A stretch of 64,000 nucleotides of DNA, from contig JAMJFZ010000239.1 in NCBI GenBank assembly GCA_026225945.1, positions 29,424,001 through 29,488,000 of the forward strand, written 5' to 3'. How positions within the stretch are numbered: position 1 is the stretch's first letter; each line of letters begins with the position of its first letter. The stretch comes from Cricetomys ansorgei. Its lineage: Eukaryota; Chordata; Mammalia; Rodentia; Nesomyidae. The notes beneath the pieces are model-generated. The model was not told the DNA's origin. It did not search any database and was given only the letters and a program-made list of their open reading frames with translations. Below, piece after piece: positions 50,301 through 62,439 of this stretch. Position numbers and translations under genes: made by a program.

Positions 50301-52329
50301 AGAAAACATTTTAAGTAAAAATGAACTCTTTTGCTTTTGAGATAACTTATGTGGATTCACTTTATTTTCTTGCTCTAAGTAAAAAAAAAAATGAAAGGCT
50401 GACATTCCTTTTTGTAATAAATACAAAATAAATTTAATTCACAAATAATCTTCAATAAATGCTTTTATTTTGTTTATATTCATATGACATATACCAAGCA
50501 GATATTAACTACAGAAAAAATGAATAGAACCAATGTCAAGCATCACATTTTCAACCTGGGTTTTTAGTTTTTTTTTTTTAGATCCTCAAACATTTTATCC
50601 TTCATTTTATTTTCACTTGCAATTAGAGTTTTGTAGGAAAGCTGGAAAAAAATATTGTAAAATTAGAACAAACTTAGCATTCCTCTCTAAACAGTAAGAA
50701 TATGAATGAAGTGAGAGTCATTAACCAAATCATAATTTTTGCTTTGATTCCATAATCAACAAACCGTACTGTCAATCAAAATATCCCCTGCCGGTGAGTT
50801 CATGAAGCAGAGTGGACATATTGTCACAGAACATGTGAAAACTGCAGAAGCTCCAGCATCACTCTTTGTATCTCCTTTGAGAAGGTTGACTTTGTCACAA
50901 ATTAAAAAATAGGAAAAAAAAAAAATCACAGCAAGACAGATTGAAAATTTTAGAGCAGAAACTTGAAACAGGTTGAGCTTTGCATCCAGGTGAAACTGGT
51001 GGAACAGATTGTTATTGATAGGAAGCCAGTGAAGGAAGCAAAATCTCTAAAAGATGGGAAGAAAAGATTGCACTTTAAGCTTTCTAACAGTAAAATAATT
51101 CTATTTGAGAGTAAACTTTTCCAAGAATAGAGACACCGAGTCAATGTAGAAAAAACAAGATTCAGAAACATAAAAATTAGCAGACACACTTTTCCTTGTA
51201 ACAGATCAGAAGGAAACATGGAGAGGGCCATGAAAAACTCTTATCAGTGTCTGACTGAGTCTAGTCACCCAAAGGACCAAGAAGACAACTGAGAAAACTG
51301 TCCAAACGTGGGAGCAACACGGAATATCTTGTTTCCAAAAAATCAGCAATGCATAGCAAAAAAAAAAAAAAAAAAACCAAGCAAAATATTGATAATAGTT
51401 TAAAAGAAAGCAAAATAATTGACTACAGTTTATTTAAAGAGGTTTGGAGGCTCAAAATTTATTTTTTGGAATGCATTTACCCATTGATAATAGAGTTGGA
51501 TGACCTTAGAAGAATCCTAGTTATAACTCAATAGCTCAAAGTTCTATGCAAATATGTAATATTTTTTCAAAAGTATACCAATATGATAATACTAATGCAC
51601 TGAAAATCAATAGCCAATTAATATTACTAAATAAATATCTATTTCATACTTGGGTGAGTTTACTATGAGTTTCCAAAAGCTAAATATTAATGGATATTGA
51701 GTTTGTTTACTTTCTGCTCGCTTAGATTTCTCTGAAATATTTTTCCCGAGATGCCTTGGATCTCTAGTCTTTAGGAATTTACTTTAAGAAGTTTATGGTG
51801 TATCATAGCAGTTAAACAATCTATCTTATTTTATTTACATTAAACAATGGTAAATTACTGTGGTTTGAGATAATATAGCCCCTCCCAGTCAAGTGATAAA
51901 CAAGAATTCCCTCTGTGGATTTGTCATAGAGGAAGCTAAGCTGGATTTAACTAGAAATGGTTAGAAGATTGATTGACCGGCTCAGTGGCTTATTGAACTG
52001 CTCCACAGTCTTCATATTTTGACAATGATCTCCCAACAGTCTCATAAGAAAGCTTTTATTCCTAGTTCTCAAATAAGGAAGTGCAGACTTAGTGTAGTGA
52101 TCACAAAACTAGCAAGTGGGAACTGAGCTCATATGTGATCAAATTCCACATAATCTCTGTAAGTTCCAAATATAATTTGTTAATAATCTACAATTACTGA
52201 AATTACACAATTTATCACATTGCAAATATGCACACATACAGTACAATTGTATGATGTCTACGTGCTTATATATATAGATATACATATATTCCATTTGTTA
52301 AGATCTTATATCATGTGCATCTTCACAAT
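47301..52329. other. Gene-free, mostly repeat-free stretch
   Basis: This is the longest stretch without a clear transposon. It contains an A20 run at 51358-51377 and shorter A-runs near 49605, 50380 and 50915. No open frame exceeds 93 codons or shows a recognisable domain. Blocks at 49260-49520 and 50130-50240 look non-repetitive and of mixed composition. Confidence 0.45.
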
Positions 52330-52545
52330 AAGTTTTTTTTTATTTTATGATTATTTAGTGTGTGCATGTGTGTATGTGTGTGCACACTCATGTTTGTATG
52401 CTACACTCCTTCTCTTGTGCAGGTCAGAAGATAAATTCCAGTAGTCAGTTCTCTCTGCATTGTTCTGGTAATTGAACTCAGGTCACAGATTTATCAACAA
52501 GTACCCTTCCATACCAAGCAATCTTACCCATCTGTGATAACATTT
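52330..52545 (-). mobile_element. B3-type SINE, minus strand
   Basis: A T-rich and TG-rich left part (52333-52385) is followed by gtgcaggtcagaagataaat, cagtagtcagttctctctgc, aattgaactcaggtcacag and a worn tRNA-like end near 52530. It is diverged. Confidence 0.8.
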
Positions 52546-53074
52546 TAGATTACACATATTACATAATGTATTACAGTTGAGAAATAAATGTTCATAAAGA
52601 TACAGATGAATGATATATACAAATAACTTAGGCATAGAAGATCTCATTTTCCAAAGCTAACACAAGTTACTGTTTCCCAAACGAGATCTTCAGAAAATTT
52701 CCTCATGCCTGATAGTCTACTCTTGCATTTCTGTATATCTAACATGATTTCTATATCTAGAGATAATTTTCAAGATGGTATACAGCACATAGTAACTACA
52801 TAAAATGTTGTGTTTCTATTCATATATAATCAGTGACTGCATCAATAGATGTATATTATTTTTTCTCTGCATTTCAGATTCATGGCAGCAAAGAAGATTA
52901 TTGTCAAACTACCAAGTGAAGTATTGTCAGATTGTCAAATAAAAACCTTGCTTTCTGAATTTGGGGGTGGGGAGGGTAAGTCACGCTCTGGATCACTTAT
53001 GAAATAAAACAGAGGAATGTAGACATTTTGAAGACAGAAAGGAAGGATGCTGGATAAAAGATATTCTAGATTCA

Positions 53075-53430
53075 GTGTGTTGCTGTGACAAACTTCATGA
53101 CCAAAAGTAATTGAGAGAATCAAAAGATTTATTTAGCTTACATTTGCAGGTCACAGTTCATCATTGAAGGAAGTCTGGAATTCAAGTGGGAGCTTAAGGC
53201 AGTCACTATGAAGGAACTCTGCTTCCTGGCTTGCTCACTCTCATACTCTGTTGCCTTTTTTGTACAGTCAAGGACCTCCTGTTTAGGGGTGATGCCACCC
53301 ATAGTGGGATGGCCACTCCTCCAACAATTCATAATCTAGACAATCCCAAATCACATACCCACAGGCCAATCTGATATAGGCAATTCCTCAGCCAAAGATT
53401 TCCTCTCAAATGAGTCCAAGCTGGGTTGAG
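53075..53430 (-). mobile_element. Rodent LTR-like repeat, minus orientation
   Basis: It begins gttgctgtgacaaacttcat, then gaccaaaagtaattgagag and gatttatttagcttacattt. The body includes ctgcttcctggcttgctcac and ggtgatgccacccatagtgg, as in the elements at 18.6 and 19.8 kb. Confidence 0.7.
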
Positions 53431-53639
53431 TAGACAATTAAAACTACTGGGAAAAGTATAATGTATTTATATGTGTTTTTACTTTATTAACATAAACAAA
53501 TCTCTGCAATCAACCTCAGGAGTCTCTTCTTATTGTACTATAGAAATGAGGCAAAGCAGAGGAAAATCTAACCTGAACTGTGGCACTTTCTAAATTAGTC
53601 ATTCATTTTGTTTATTTGATTTGTTGGGTTTCTTTTCAA

Positions 53640-54885
53640 ATATATTTAATTTATAATTTACTTTTCTTCTCCCCTCTATATATTAGGATATAGTACATCC
53701 TAATATGCTTCCTCACCTCCCTCTACTCCTTCCACTTCACCCCACCTCCCCTCTTACCCAGTTCTAGTCTCCTCCTGCTTCTCCTCAGAAAGGAGCAGTC
53801 CTCCCGCGGTTACTGCCCTAACAGGGCATAACAAGATGGAAAAAGACTTGGCACTAACTCCTATAAGGGTGGATGAGGCAACCCAACAGGATGAAAAGGA
53901 TCCCAAGGATAGGTAAAAGGGTCAGAGATCCCCACACACATACAAATTCCAAATTGTTGGTGTTCTGCAAGAACAACAAGTCAGACAACTATAAGATATA
54001 TTTAGGGGACCCTGCAGGTTCTGTGTCTGCAGCATCAGTCTATGTGACCCCTAAGAGTGCTGGTCAGTTTATTTCATGAGGTTTGTTCTCCTGGTGTCCT
54101 TGGCTCTTCTAGCCCCCATAATCACTCCTCTCCCTCCTCTGCAGGGTTTCCCAAGCTTAACACAATGTTTGACCTGGGCATCTGCATCTGCTCCCATCAG
54201 ATGCTGGAGGAAGCCTCTATGAAGATTGGGCTAGTAGGCACTGTTCTATTAGCAGAGCAGGATGTCATTAGAAATCATCTCCCGGATGGAACTAGAAAAA
54301 CTTACCCTGAGAGAAGTAAACCAGGCCCAGAAAGGCAAACATGGTATATACTCACTTATATGTGGATATTAGATGTTAAAAAAAGGACAAAAAGTACTAC
54401 AATCCACAGGCCCAGAGAGACTATGCAACAAGGACAGTCCCAGTGGGGACACAGGGATCTCCCTCATAACAGGGAAACAGAATGTATGTTGTAGGTGGGC
54501 TAGGAGAGGATGGAATTGTAAACAGAAAGGATCATGTGGGGGGAAGAAGGATGGAGGGAATGAATATTGGGAAAGACAGCCAGAATTGGAGGGCATTTAA
54601 GGGGTGATTTGGAGACCTAATGAAATAGAAACTTACTGGAATCTATGAGGGAGACCCTAGCAAGGACCCCTAGTAACAGGGGATAGGGAGCCTGAACGGG
54701 CCATTTCCTATAACCAGGCAAGGCTTCCAATGGTGGGATTGGGTGACCATCTCATCTACAAAACCTTGACAAATAAACTATCCTGCCTGAAGGATCTACT
54801 GGGACAATGGAAAGGCAGAGCCCTACACAGGGAGGGAAGCCCATGCCTGACACTGCAGGGCAGGGCAGGAACTAGACTCTTAAAT
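53640..54885 (-). mobile_element. L1 3' end with 5' inversion
   Basis: The left part (53640 to about 54288) is L1 3'UTR in antisense, matching 29.6-30.25 kb. The right part (about 54289-54885) is in sense: gaactagaaaaacttaccct (near the ORF2 end), catggtatatactcacttat, then 3'UTR up to ggcaggaactagactct. In the uninverted copy at 29.6 kb these two segments are adjacent, so here the 5' half is flipped with little or no loss, as in twin priming. The 145- and 75-codon frames here are L1-derived. Confidence 0.88.
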
Positions 54886-55439
54886 TTTTTACATAAAGAA
54901 GATACTGTTGTAATGAGTTAAATATTGACATTTAAGTATAACTATATATATTCTAATCTCTTCATCCTTAAATATGTTATTTAGACTTTAGAGACATGTT
55001 TTTTAACAGTCAGAGGGCATAATGTCTCTTAAACTCCAACCAGTATTTTGAAAAACAAAAAATCTTAGCAAGGTTTGCCAAGTCCTCCCAGCTACTGAGT
55101 TATATACTCATGAGAACAATTTTATCATAATTTCCCCCTTGTTCTTTCTGCATAAAGTAGAATATTGCACCATTTAGATTGTTTTCTGGTAAATTAAGAT
55201 ATATTTCATAGGCCAGAATTGTTTTATTAAATAGCAATTGAGAATAATGTAAACATAAAAAGGAGCAGAATATTAATTTTATATAATCCAAAAGTAAAAT
55301 AGCAAATTACCTAAAGAGTTATTTTAAAAGTTGACTGCATTGGAAAGTAATTTTCTGAATTTACCTGGAATTTCTTGGGAAAAGTCACACACACATACAC
55401 ATTTTTTGTGTAGATTTGAGAACTAGTTTAATTATAAAA
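54886..55439. other. Gene-free sequence
   Basis: AT-rich DNA with no gene or clear element. Confidence 0.5.
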
Positions 55440-55882
55440 TCTGGGTATAGCTGGATGCTCGGAAGAAGTTTTATTATTTTGGTTTCTTTAGAAATGGAAA
55501 ATGGTATTTGGACTGCTTCTGTTTCTGTTCCTGTTCCAGGTATGGTGGATGGTTACGAATTTGATTTGGATTCTTAGTTGCTAGTGCCTATAATTTGGTC
55601 ATTGGATGTTGGTTGGTTGTTGCCTCATTGGTTTGTTGGCTATTGCTTGGAATAGCATCAGTTGTAGAAACTAGGTTCCTGGATATTGATCTGAGAAGCT
55701 AGTCTGACTCACTGTCAGCTCCTGCTCTCCAAGCTTTGAATAGCTTAAAAGGACTATGAAGATTTCTCCCTTTCCTTCTATCACAGCTGCCTGCAAGAGT
55801 GCTGAAGATTTCTTACATTGTATCCTTCCTTTCTCTTTCCCTAATATGAGGGTAAAAGACAGTAGCTAACTGCTACATGTTG

Positions 55883-56213
55883 CAGAAGTTTATATTTAGT
55901 TATGTTGAAATGGTTGTTTTGTGCATTGTTGGGTGAAAGTTTGCCTAGGCCTTGGTATTTATATTATCTGCAAATGCTGGCTTTATGTAAAAGATGTTTG
56001 ATTGCTCATGATCTGCATGTGCTATCAATAGAACACCTGAGAAGCTTAGGTATCAATAAAAACCCCTGAGATGTGACACTTAGAATTCCACTGTCCAGGA
56101 TGGCATTTGCCATGACAGTGGTTTCCTCTGCCGAGGCCTGGCATGGTTTACAACTATGAATATCCCTCCATGTCTTTCTTGGTGAGCCACTACAGCAGTG
56201 TACTGCTACAGCT
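55883..56213 (-). mobile_element. LTR of the 21.7 kb family, minus strand
   Basis: Its reverse complement carries all family landmarks: gctcaccaagaaagacatgg, gaaaccactgtcatggcaaa, accaaggcctaggcaaac and tataaacttctgcaaca. Sequence to the left (55440-55882), rich in TTGG/GTTG motifs, could be leftover interior, but it is not shared clearly with the other copies. Confidence 0.8.
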
Positions 56214-56367
56214 ATACCTGAATATAAAATCGATGCCTTCTCTACTCAAAAATGTCTTAAAAGAAACATAAAATGGGAAGTTAACAGCAAATATGTATAC
56301 TTACTTACTTACTAGTATGATCATAGACAATGACAAACATTTATTGTACATCTTTACAAGTTGTCAA

Positions 56368-56505
56368 TATAAAGCTGGGTATTGTGATTCATGCTTGTAT
56401 TCCCAGAATTTGATATATGGATACAAAAGAATATCAAACTGAAGACTGACTTAGATTACATAATGATACCCTATCACAAAACCAATGCAAAGAAAAGAAA
56501 GCAAA
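56368..56505 (+). mobile_element. Degenerate B1-like SINE, plus strand
   Basis: aaagctgggtattgtgattc, gcttgtattcccagaatttg and accctatcacaaaacc keep the order of B1 landmarks, followed by an A-rich, AAAG/AAAC-containing tail. It is highly diverged. Confidence 0.65.
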
Positions 56506-57919
56506 CAAAAAGTAAACGGAATTTTCCTGATTCATGGTAACTATTTGTTTATTCCCTGACATTCTTGGAACCAACAACACATCTTCCAAGCATATAAAGA
56601 ATCTGATTATAGCATTTACCATCAACAATTTAACAATAATAAACAAAACAAGAAAGACAACAAGAATAATATTCCATACTTGTGTAATGTGCAATCCTTT
56701 ACAAAGAAATACAAATTTATACCCAGCTATTTATTTTTGGAAGAAAATTCAGGTTGTCACCCACGGCTACATGCTAGCATTGTTATCTACTAGCTTAGTA
56801 CAAATAATGAGGCTCAGAGTTTAATGACTTGCAAGCTTCATTTCTAGATAAAGCCACTACCCCAATGTCTAAAACAACACTCCCATTTATTTCCATTACT
56901 TCCACTGAGTAACCCCTAGAAGTGCATTTCAATGAATGCTCTGTTAGGTAGTTGTCTTCTTAACCATGCTGTATTGCCCAAGGCAGGGTACTGTACTCTT
57001 TTAACTATTTGATATATAGTAAGTGGTTCTTAGATTTGAAAGCTATTAATATAATGGATTAATGAGTCCTTACATTTCAAGTGAAGAAACAAGGAATAAA
57101 GGTGGTAGATAAAGACATTCTTCCAGTACCTTGGTAGTCATTTGTTAGTAATTTGGCTCTTTGAGGAGAGACTATGTTTAGGTGTGAGGTTATTTTCATG
57201 TAATAATTTGGATGTTATCATATTCACTGTCAACAAAAATGAATATGCCTCTGAACTCTGAAAAAATATTGATAACATTTTCTTGGTGGTATCCAGTCAT
57301 TTTAGTTTTAAACTTTATATCAATTATCAAATTTTCTAATGGTGTGTTAGTGATTAAAATGCTAAGATCATAGTAAAATTCTTGATGCAGATATTTTGGG
57401 TGATATTAATAAACATTTTTGGTATTGGATAAGCTTACATAAATTAATTTCCATTTTTTCTCATCCATAAATATTAAAAAAAAATATGCTATTTTCCTCT
57501 TAAGATTGTTGAGAGGATTCCTTGATTGAATACCTGGAAATAAAAGTGTTTAGAAAACAGAAAATTCAATAATGCTAGCTATTACTATTACTATCTTATA
57601 GTCGTCTTTTATCTGCCATCTGATTTAGACGCCTCCCTTGTCGAACCACACAGGACTCCTAGATTAACTAGACTTAAGTATTCCCTGAACATTAGATCAA
57701 TCAAATGTGCTTAGAGAGGTTTAGTAGAGTTGTTCTTAGTGCTAGGGCTTTTAGCAGAAATTCATTCCAATCAGAGTTTCAGTAGATGCCTGTTCCTGTG
57801 TTTAAGGAAGTTGAGTAGGTGGAAAAATCCAGTATCAGTGGTAGATAGATCACTGATGCCCATGTTTTAAAACTGCACTGATGAAATCCATTCCCTTCTT
57901 CTTGAACAATACATTTACA
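56506..57919. other. Gene-free sequence
   Basis: No gene is seen. The stretch 56985-57075 resembles the 3' end of an L2 element (tatatagtaagtggttctta and a following AATGGATTAATGAG-like part), but the match is weak. Confidence 0.4.
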
Positions 57920-58275
57920 CTATTTCTTTTCTCATCACTGTAACAAAATTCCAGACAGAAACGACATAATGAGGGAAAGAATTTTGTAAGTTCACATCCC
58001 AGGGGGTTCAGTCTATCATAGAGGGAGCACTATGATATTGAGAAAGACCAAGCCTGTTCCATGGGGAGAAAGTGGTAACTTCTCATTGGAAACAGAGAGT
58101 GGAGATGAGAAGCAGACGCAGGCTGCAACCATCAGAGGCCAACAGCAAATGACCAGCCTTCACTAGCTAGCTTCCATGTCCCAGAGCTTCCACATCTCCC
58201 AAAGCAGCACCACTACCTCAGACCATGAACTTAAACACAGGAGCCTAGGGATGTTTCACATCCTAACCTTAATAA
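57920..58275 (-). mobile_element. Rodent LTR-like repeat, minus orientation
   Basis: The start catcactgtaacaaaattcc followed by a degenerate pasted-in copy of the element body (gttcagtctatcatagaggg, cagcttccatgtcccagagc region) resembles 53.1 kb, with more divergence. Confidence 0.5.
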
Positions 58276-58295
58276 CATCTTTTAAAGAATATTAT

Positions 58296-58470
58296 TAAAG
58301 CTTAGTATAGAGGCACATATATGTGGTCTGGGTACTTAGACAGTGGGGTCATAAATCAAGAGTTCAAAACTCAACTGGTCTATCAAGACCTGCATCTAAA
58401 ATAAAATAAAATAAATAAAAAAATAAAAATAAACTGAAAATAAATAAATAAATAAATAAATAAATATGAT
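58296..58470 (+). mobile_element. Degenerate B1-like SINE with (AAAT)n tail
   Basis: agtatagaggcacatatatg, atcaagagttcaaaactcaa and tctatcaagacctgcatcta follow B1/proto-B1 order. The tail has become AAAAT/AAAT repeats (58397-58466), a typical case of a microsatellite born from a SINE tail. Confidence 0.65.
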
Positions 58471-59884
58471 ATTGATTCCTTAAAATACTATACAATTAAG
58501 CTCTTCACTTTGATATTATCTTATCTGAAAAGGGGTGATAACTTTACCCTGAATCTATGTGCAAATTGTCCTGCTACATAAAAAAAGTCAGCATTTCCAA
58601 AGTTATTGCTCCTCATTGAATTCAAAGCCTATGTTTATTTTCCTGTATCTTCCTCATGAGCCTAGCCAAAACTGTCTCCTAAAAATTATTAATTTAAATA
58701 ATTTAACTTTTTTTTTTGCTTTTATTCATTTGAAATGACATACCTCATTTAATTCTGATTTTCGATTGACCAAGTGGTCAGTCATTCGGGGTTACCAGTG
58801 GTGATCTAGGGTTAAGCATTTTATTTCTCTGATGTGCAGGCTACATTTTGGAAGAGGAAAACTGTGCATCAATGAATCTTAAAAGTTTTAAAACAGGACA
58901 GTTACCACAATGTATGATCCTTAGCAGGTGAATGAATTGGCCATCTCAAACAGGTGACTGATTGTCTAGCCTTCTCACTTCTTATTTCACTTTATAGAAG
59001 CCTATTCTTACATGAAATCGATCATCTGGGTAAGTAAAATAAATTTATTTTTGAGAGAAGAAATAAAAACCCAGTGACATATTCCATTGTAAGGATCCTG
59101 AGTGTTCATTGTGATCATAAGACAATGAATTAAGTATACAGGTTCCTTTAATGATAGAGGACTAGAGGAAGCATTGTCTGTTTTAATGTGATGAGTATTT
59201 ATTCTGCACTGTCAGGAATCCTTACAACCTACTATGTCATGTTCATTAAACATGTTATACGGCAGTCTGTCAGAGAGAGAATCAAAAGACCTACCAAGGA
59301 AAATTCTGCTTTTCCAGCAACAGAGGTAATCATTTATTTAAAAACAGAATGCTCTACTCAAAATGATACATTTTTTCTTATCCTCACCAAAGTCTCAACC
59401 TTCCCAATTCAGCAAGAAGTCATCATGAATGAAGTGTGATATGAAAAAAATACAAGGTTTTTCCTTTATGTACCTTAGGAATTTATAAGGACCAGTGCAT
59501 TCCTAACATTAGAGCAAACTTTTAATATGTACAAGATTATGAAAATGGAAAATGAATAGAATTTATGGCTGAAAATCAACTGGACCTAGCCAGTGGAAAT
59601 GGTAGGATGAGACAGCCAAAGGAGGAGGAGGTGGAAGAAAAGGAGGAGGAAGGGGAAGAGGAAGTGCAGGGAAGAGGAAAGACTAAGAAAGCCTCGCTGT
59701 GGAGATCTGCACAGCAGAACAGCCATGGGTCCTTCCTCATCAAATATTAGATTTCTATGATGAACAAATGATACCTTGTTGCTCGTTTGAATTTACACAA
59801 AAAGGTACTAGTTACTTAAAAAGCTTAAACTTTCAGAGCCCTTCTGCTAATCTTTAATTTTTATATATTAAGCATTGTGCATTT
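58471..59884. other. Gene-free sequence
   Basis: No gene is recognised. The 83-codon frame at 59188-59439 has no identifiable domain. A GGA-rich purine patch at 59620-59690 gives a Glu-rich frame. Confidence 0.45.
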
Positions 59885-60366
59885 AAAAAAAGAAGGATTT
59901 AATACTTACTGAGTCCATTTACTGCTGCCTCTATGTGTATAGGCATGGGGCCATCTTCTGAAATATAGGGAGCCTCTCATTGGCTACATCCTAGAAGAAA
60001 TTTGTCTCTCCCTCCCCATCATCTTCACCATCCATGCTGGGGTTTGGCTGGCTTGATCTTATACAAACTTTGTCCATGTTGTTCATATGATGTTGGGAGG
60101 GAAATGTAGAGTGAGGGCTTGCATGTGGGAGAAAGTTCAGGAGATGAATTGAGGGGTAAACATGATCTAAATACACTCTATACATATATAAATATGCAAT
60201 AAGATGTTTTTGTAAGAGAACTAACTATATAGAGGTTTAAATTAGAGTGGTTCAGGAGAGGAATTGAGGGGTAAACATGATCTAAATACACTCTATACAT
60301 ATATAAATATGCAATAAGATGTTTTTGTAAGAGAACTAACTATGTAGAGGTTTAAATTAGAGTGGT
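59885..60366 (+). mobile_element. L1 3' end with 5' inversion and internal duplication
   Basis: The left part (59885 to about 60075) is antisense Lx-type 3'UTR: actgagtccatttactgctg, ggcatggggccatcttctga and ctggcttgatcttatacaaa. The right part (about 60080 onward) is the sense terminal region (gatgttgggagggaaatgta, then an ATGATCTAAATACA-like segment). In intact L1 the antisense part lies just 5' of the sense part, so the 5' piece is inverted. The 3' piece overlaps a 115-bp tandem duplication. Confidence 0.75.
60135..60366 (+). repeat. 115-bp tandem duplication
   Basis: Bases 60135-60249 and 60250-60364 are the same 115-bp unit with two differences: t/g near position 10 of the unit and a/g in ctatatagagg versus ctatgtagagg. 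Identity is about 98 percent, much higher than between any other related sequences in the window. Confidence 0.97.
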
Positions 60367-61559
60367 ATGTAAATGTTGAAAAAATAATTCATTGTCAAAT
60401 TTAACTCTAAATTCAGGAAGAACTATAATCTGTCTCTGAGAGGTTGAAAGGCAGGGTAGTCACAGTCATTTACTGGATGTACAAATGAAATCCTCTGGGG
60501 TTTGAGTGATGTCGTCAGTGGAGTAGTCAACTATTCTTAGGTATTTGGGAGCCATAAGGCTGCACCTGTGCATAGTTCTTTACTGATGCCAAAGAAGCAT
60601 CAAAAACAAGTTCTCCTTCTCAAGAACTAATGGCACTCCATTGTTTATTATCATTTTTCTGTCAATATTGTTACAAGGAAAGGCCAGCAGACCTTGGGTC
60701 ATTTAAGCTACCCATTAATCCTAGGAATGTGCATAATTGTTTGATAACAATCAATGGTATTTATAAGTCTCTAATGGAAGAAATCATATTTTCCAAACCA
60801 CAGAAATTAATTTCTTTGGCACAATACATGTAAACATTATCAAAATTCAGTCAGAGAAATAGGTTTCAAAGTAAGGCAGAGCATCATTAATTCAAAATAG
60901 ATACCCTGAAAAATTCTGTTTTGCTTATAGTAATGGAATAAGAAATTTCTTGGGAAACAGGCTTGCAATTCCTAATAATTACCATTTTCTAACATAAGAA
61001 AAGTAGATATTTCTTTTCCTATATAATTCCTATAAAAGATAATTTTCTGAATGCATAAAAAATAAGATTAGCATAAAAGAAAATAAAACACTTGAACAGG
61101 TGTGCATTTTTTGGATAATTTTACATTTCTTTATTAGTGTGAAAACCTTTATAGTTAATATACATTATAACCAGTTAAAAAAGGAGAACAAATATTTTTA
61201 GCAGCCAAGGGAATTAAAGCACATTTTATTTATGTTTGTATTTAAGAACGATTAATTACACTCTAATTCTATAAGTATCATAATGCATAATAATGACTGG
61301 TGGGTTTTTCCACAAGTTATTTTCTGAGCAAATTCTTAGTAAAATCACCAGACTTTTCAGTGTTCTCCAGTGACAGTTGGCTGTGCTGGATTCTCTGACT
61401 CAGGAATGAGTGTCACTCCAAATCCAGAAGCTATATACCTGACCCTGATCAGTGAAAGAATATCATAGAATTCTGAGAAAAGTCACCTCCGTTTCTATCC
61501 TCGAGCTTTTCTAAAATGAATCCTAGTTTTCAGTTTTGCCGTATTTCTTATTTCATTAT
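60367..61559. other. Gene-free sequence
   Basis: AT-rich DNA with no gene or clear element. Confidence 0.5.
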
Positions 61560-61599
61560 TATTTCCCTCTGCACATTTAGGGATTCCTGCCATCACCGT

Positions 61600-62230
61600 G
61601 ACTACCCTCCACCTCCTCCGTTTCTGTCACTGATCCTTTCAAAGTCTACTAGATTTGCCTGCTCCCCTGACTTCTCCACCAATTAATCTAGGCTCTCATG
61701 CATCATACCCAAATTATTACAGTAGCAAGCTTCATAACTGCTGTATCTGGTAAGTTTCCCTCCCTCCCAATCCATCTCGCATACTTGTGACAGATTAATT
61801 TTGTAAAGGGCCAATTTGATCATTTTCCTTACTTGGTCAAAAATTGAAAAGAAGTTCTCCGTGTGTAGCTCATAAAATCCAAACTCCTGCCTGCCTTTCA
61901 GAGTGCTTTATGATGGGTCTCTTCCTTCCCCTGGTAAACTTATTTTATGGTCTTATTCCAGAAAAGCTGTCAAAAGTGTCTCCTCCTTGGCTTATCTGTA
62001 CCCAGTGATTAGCCCATAAATTTGGCATGCCTCTCTACTTCCCAGCCAGATCAAACAAGACATTTTGCTTTGCTACTCGCCTTTCATAAGCTGGCCACTT
62101 TTAAAGTCCAATCATCTTCTACAGTTTCTGGAAATCATTAGTTCATATTGATCTGCTCTCCCATTACCTGTAGCATTTGTTTTCAGTTTCAGCAAATTTT
62201 GTCTTTATTGCACTTACAATGAACTTTCAA
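61600..62230 (+). mobile_element. L2 LINE relic
   Basis: Several worn L2 3'-region motifs occur in the right order: ttattacagtagc, gacagattaattttgtaaag, gatcattttccttacttggt, aaaatccaaactcctgcctg and cagagtgctttatgatgg, followed by C/T-rich stretches. Ancient and diverged, so boundaries are rough. Confidence 0.55.
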
Positions 62231-62439
62231 TTTTGAAAATTCACTCTGAGCCATCTGCAGGATGAGAAAGATTGTACATGGGGTCATCTTATCTAATCTT
62301 CATGACTACTTTAGGATGTCTACAGTTTTATCATGTAAATATTAATATTCTAGAAACAAGGAATGACCCTAAGACATAATATTATCTTAAGGACACAATA
62401 TGATTTTTGGTGTAATTTATCTTACTGATATCTCAAAAA

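Noticed and set aside
54057..54494. 145-codon plus-strand frame
   Set aside because: It crosses the inversion junction of an L1 3' end, so it joins antisense 3'UTR to sense L1 sequence and cannot be an original gene.
59565..59750. Glu-rich 61-codon frame
   Set aside because: It comes from a GGA-rich purine patch and has no other support.
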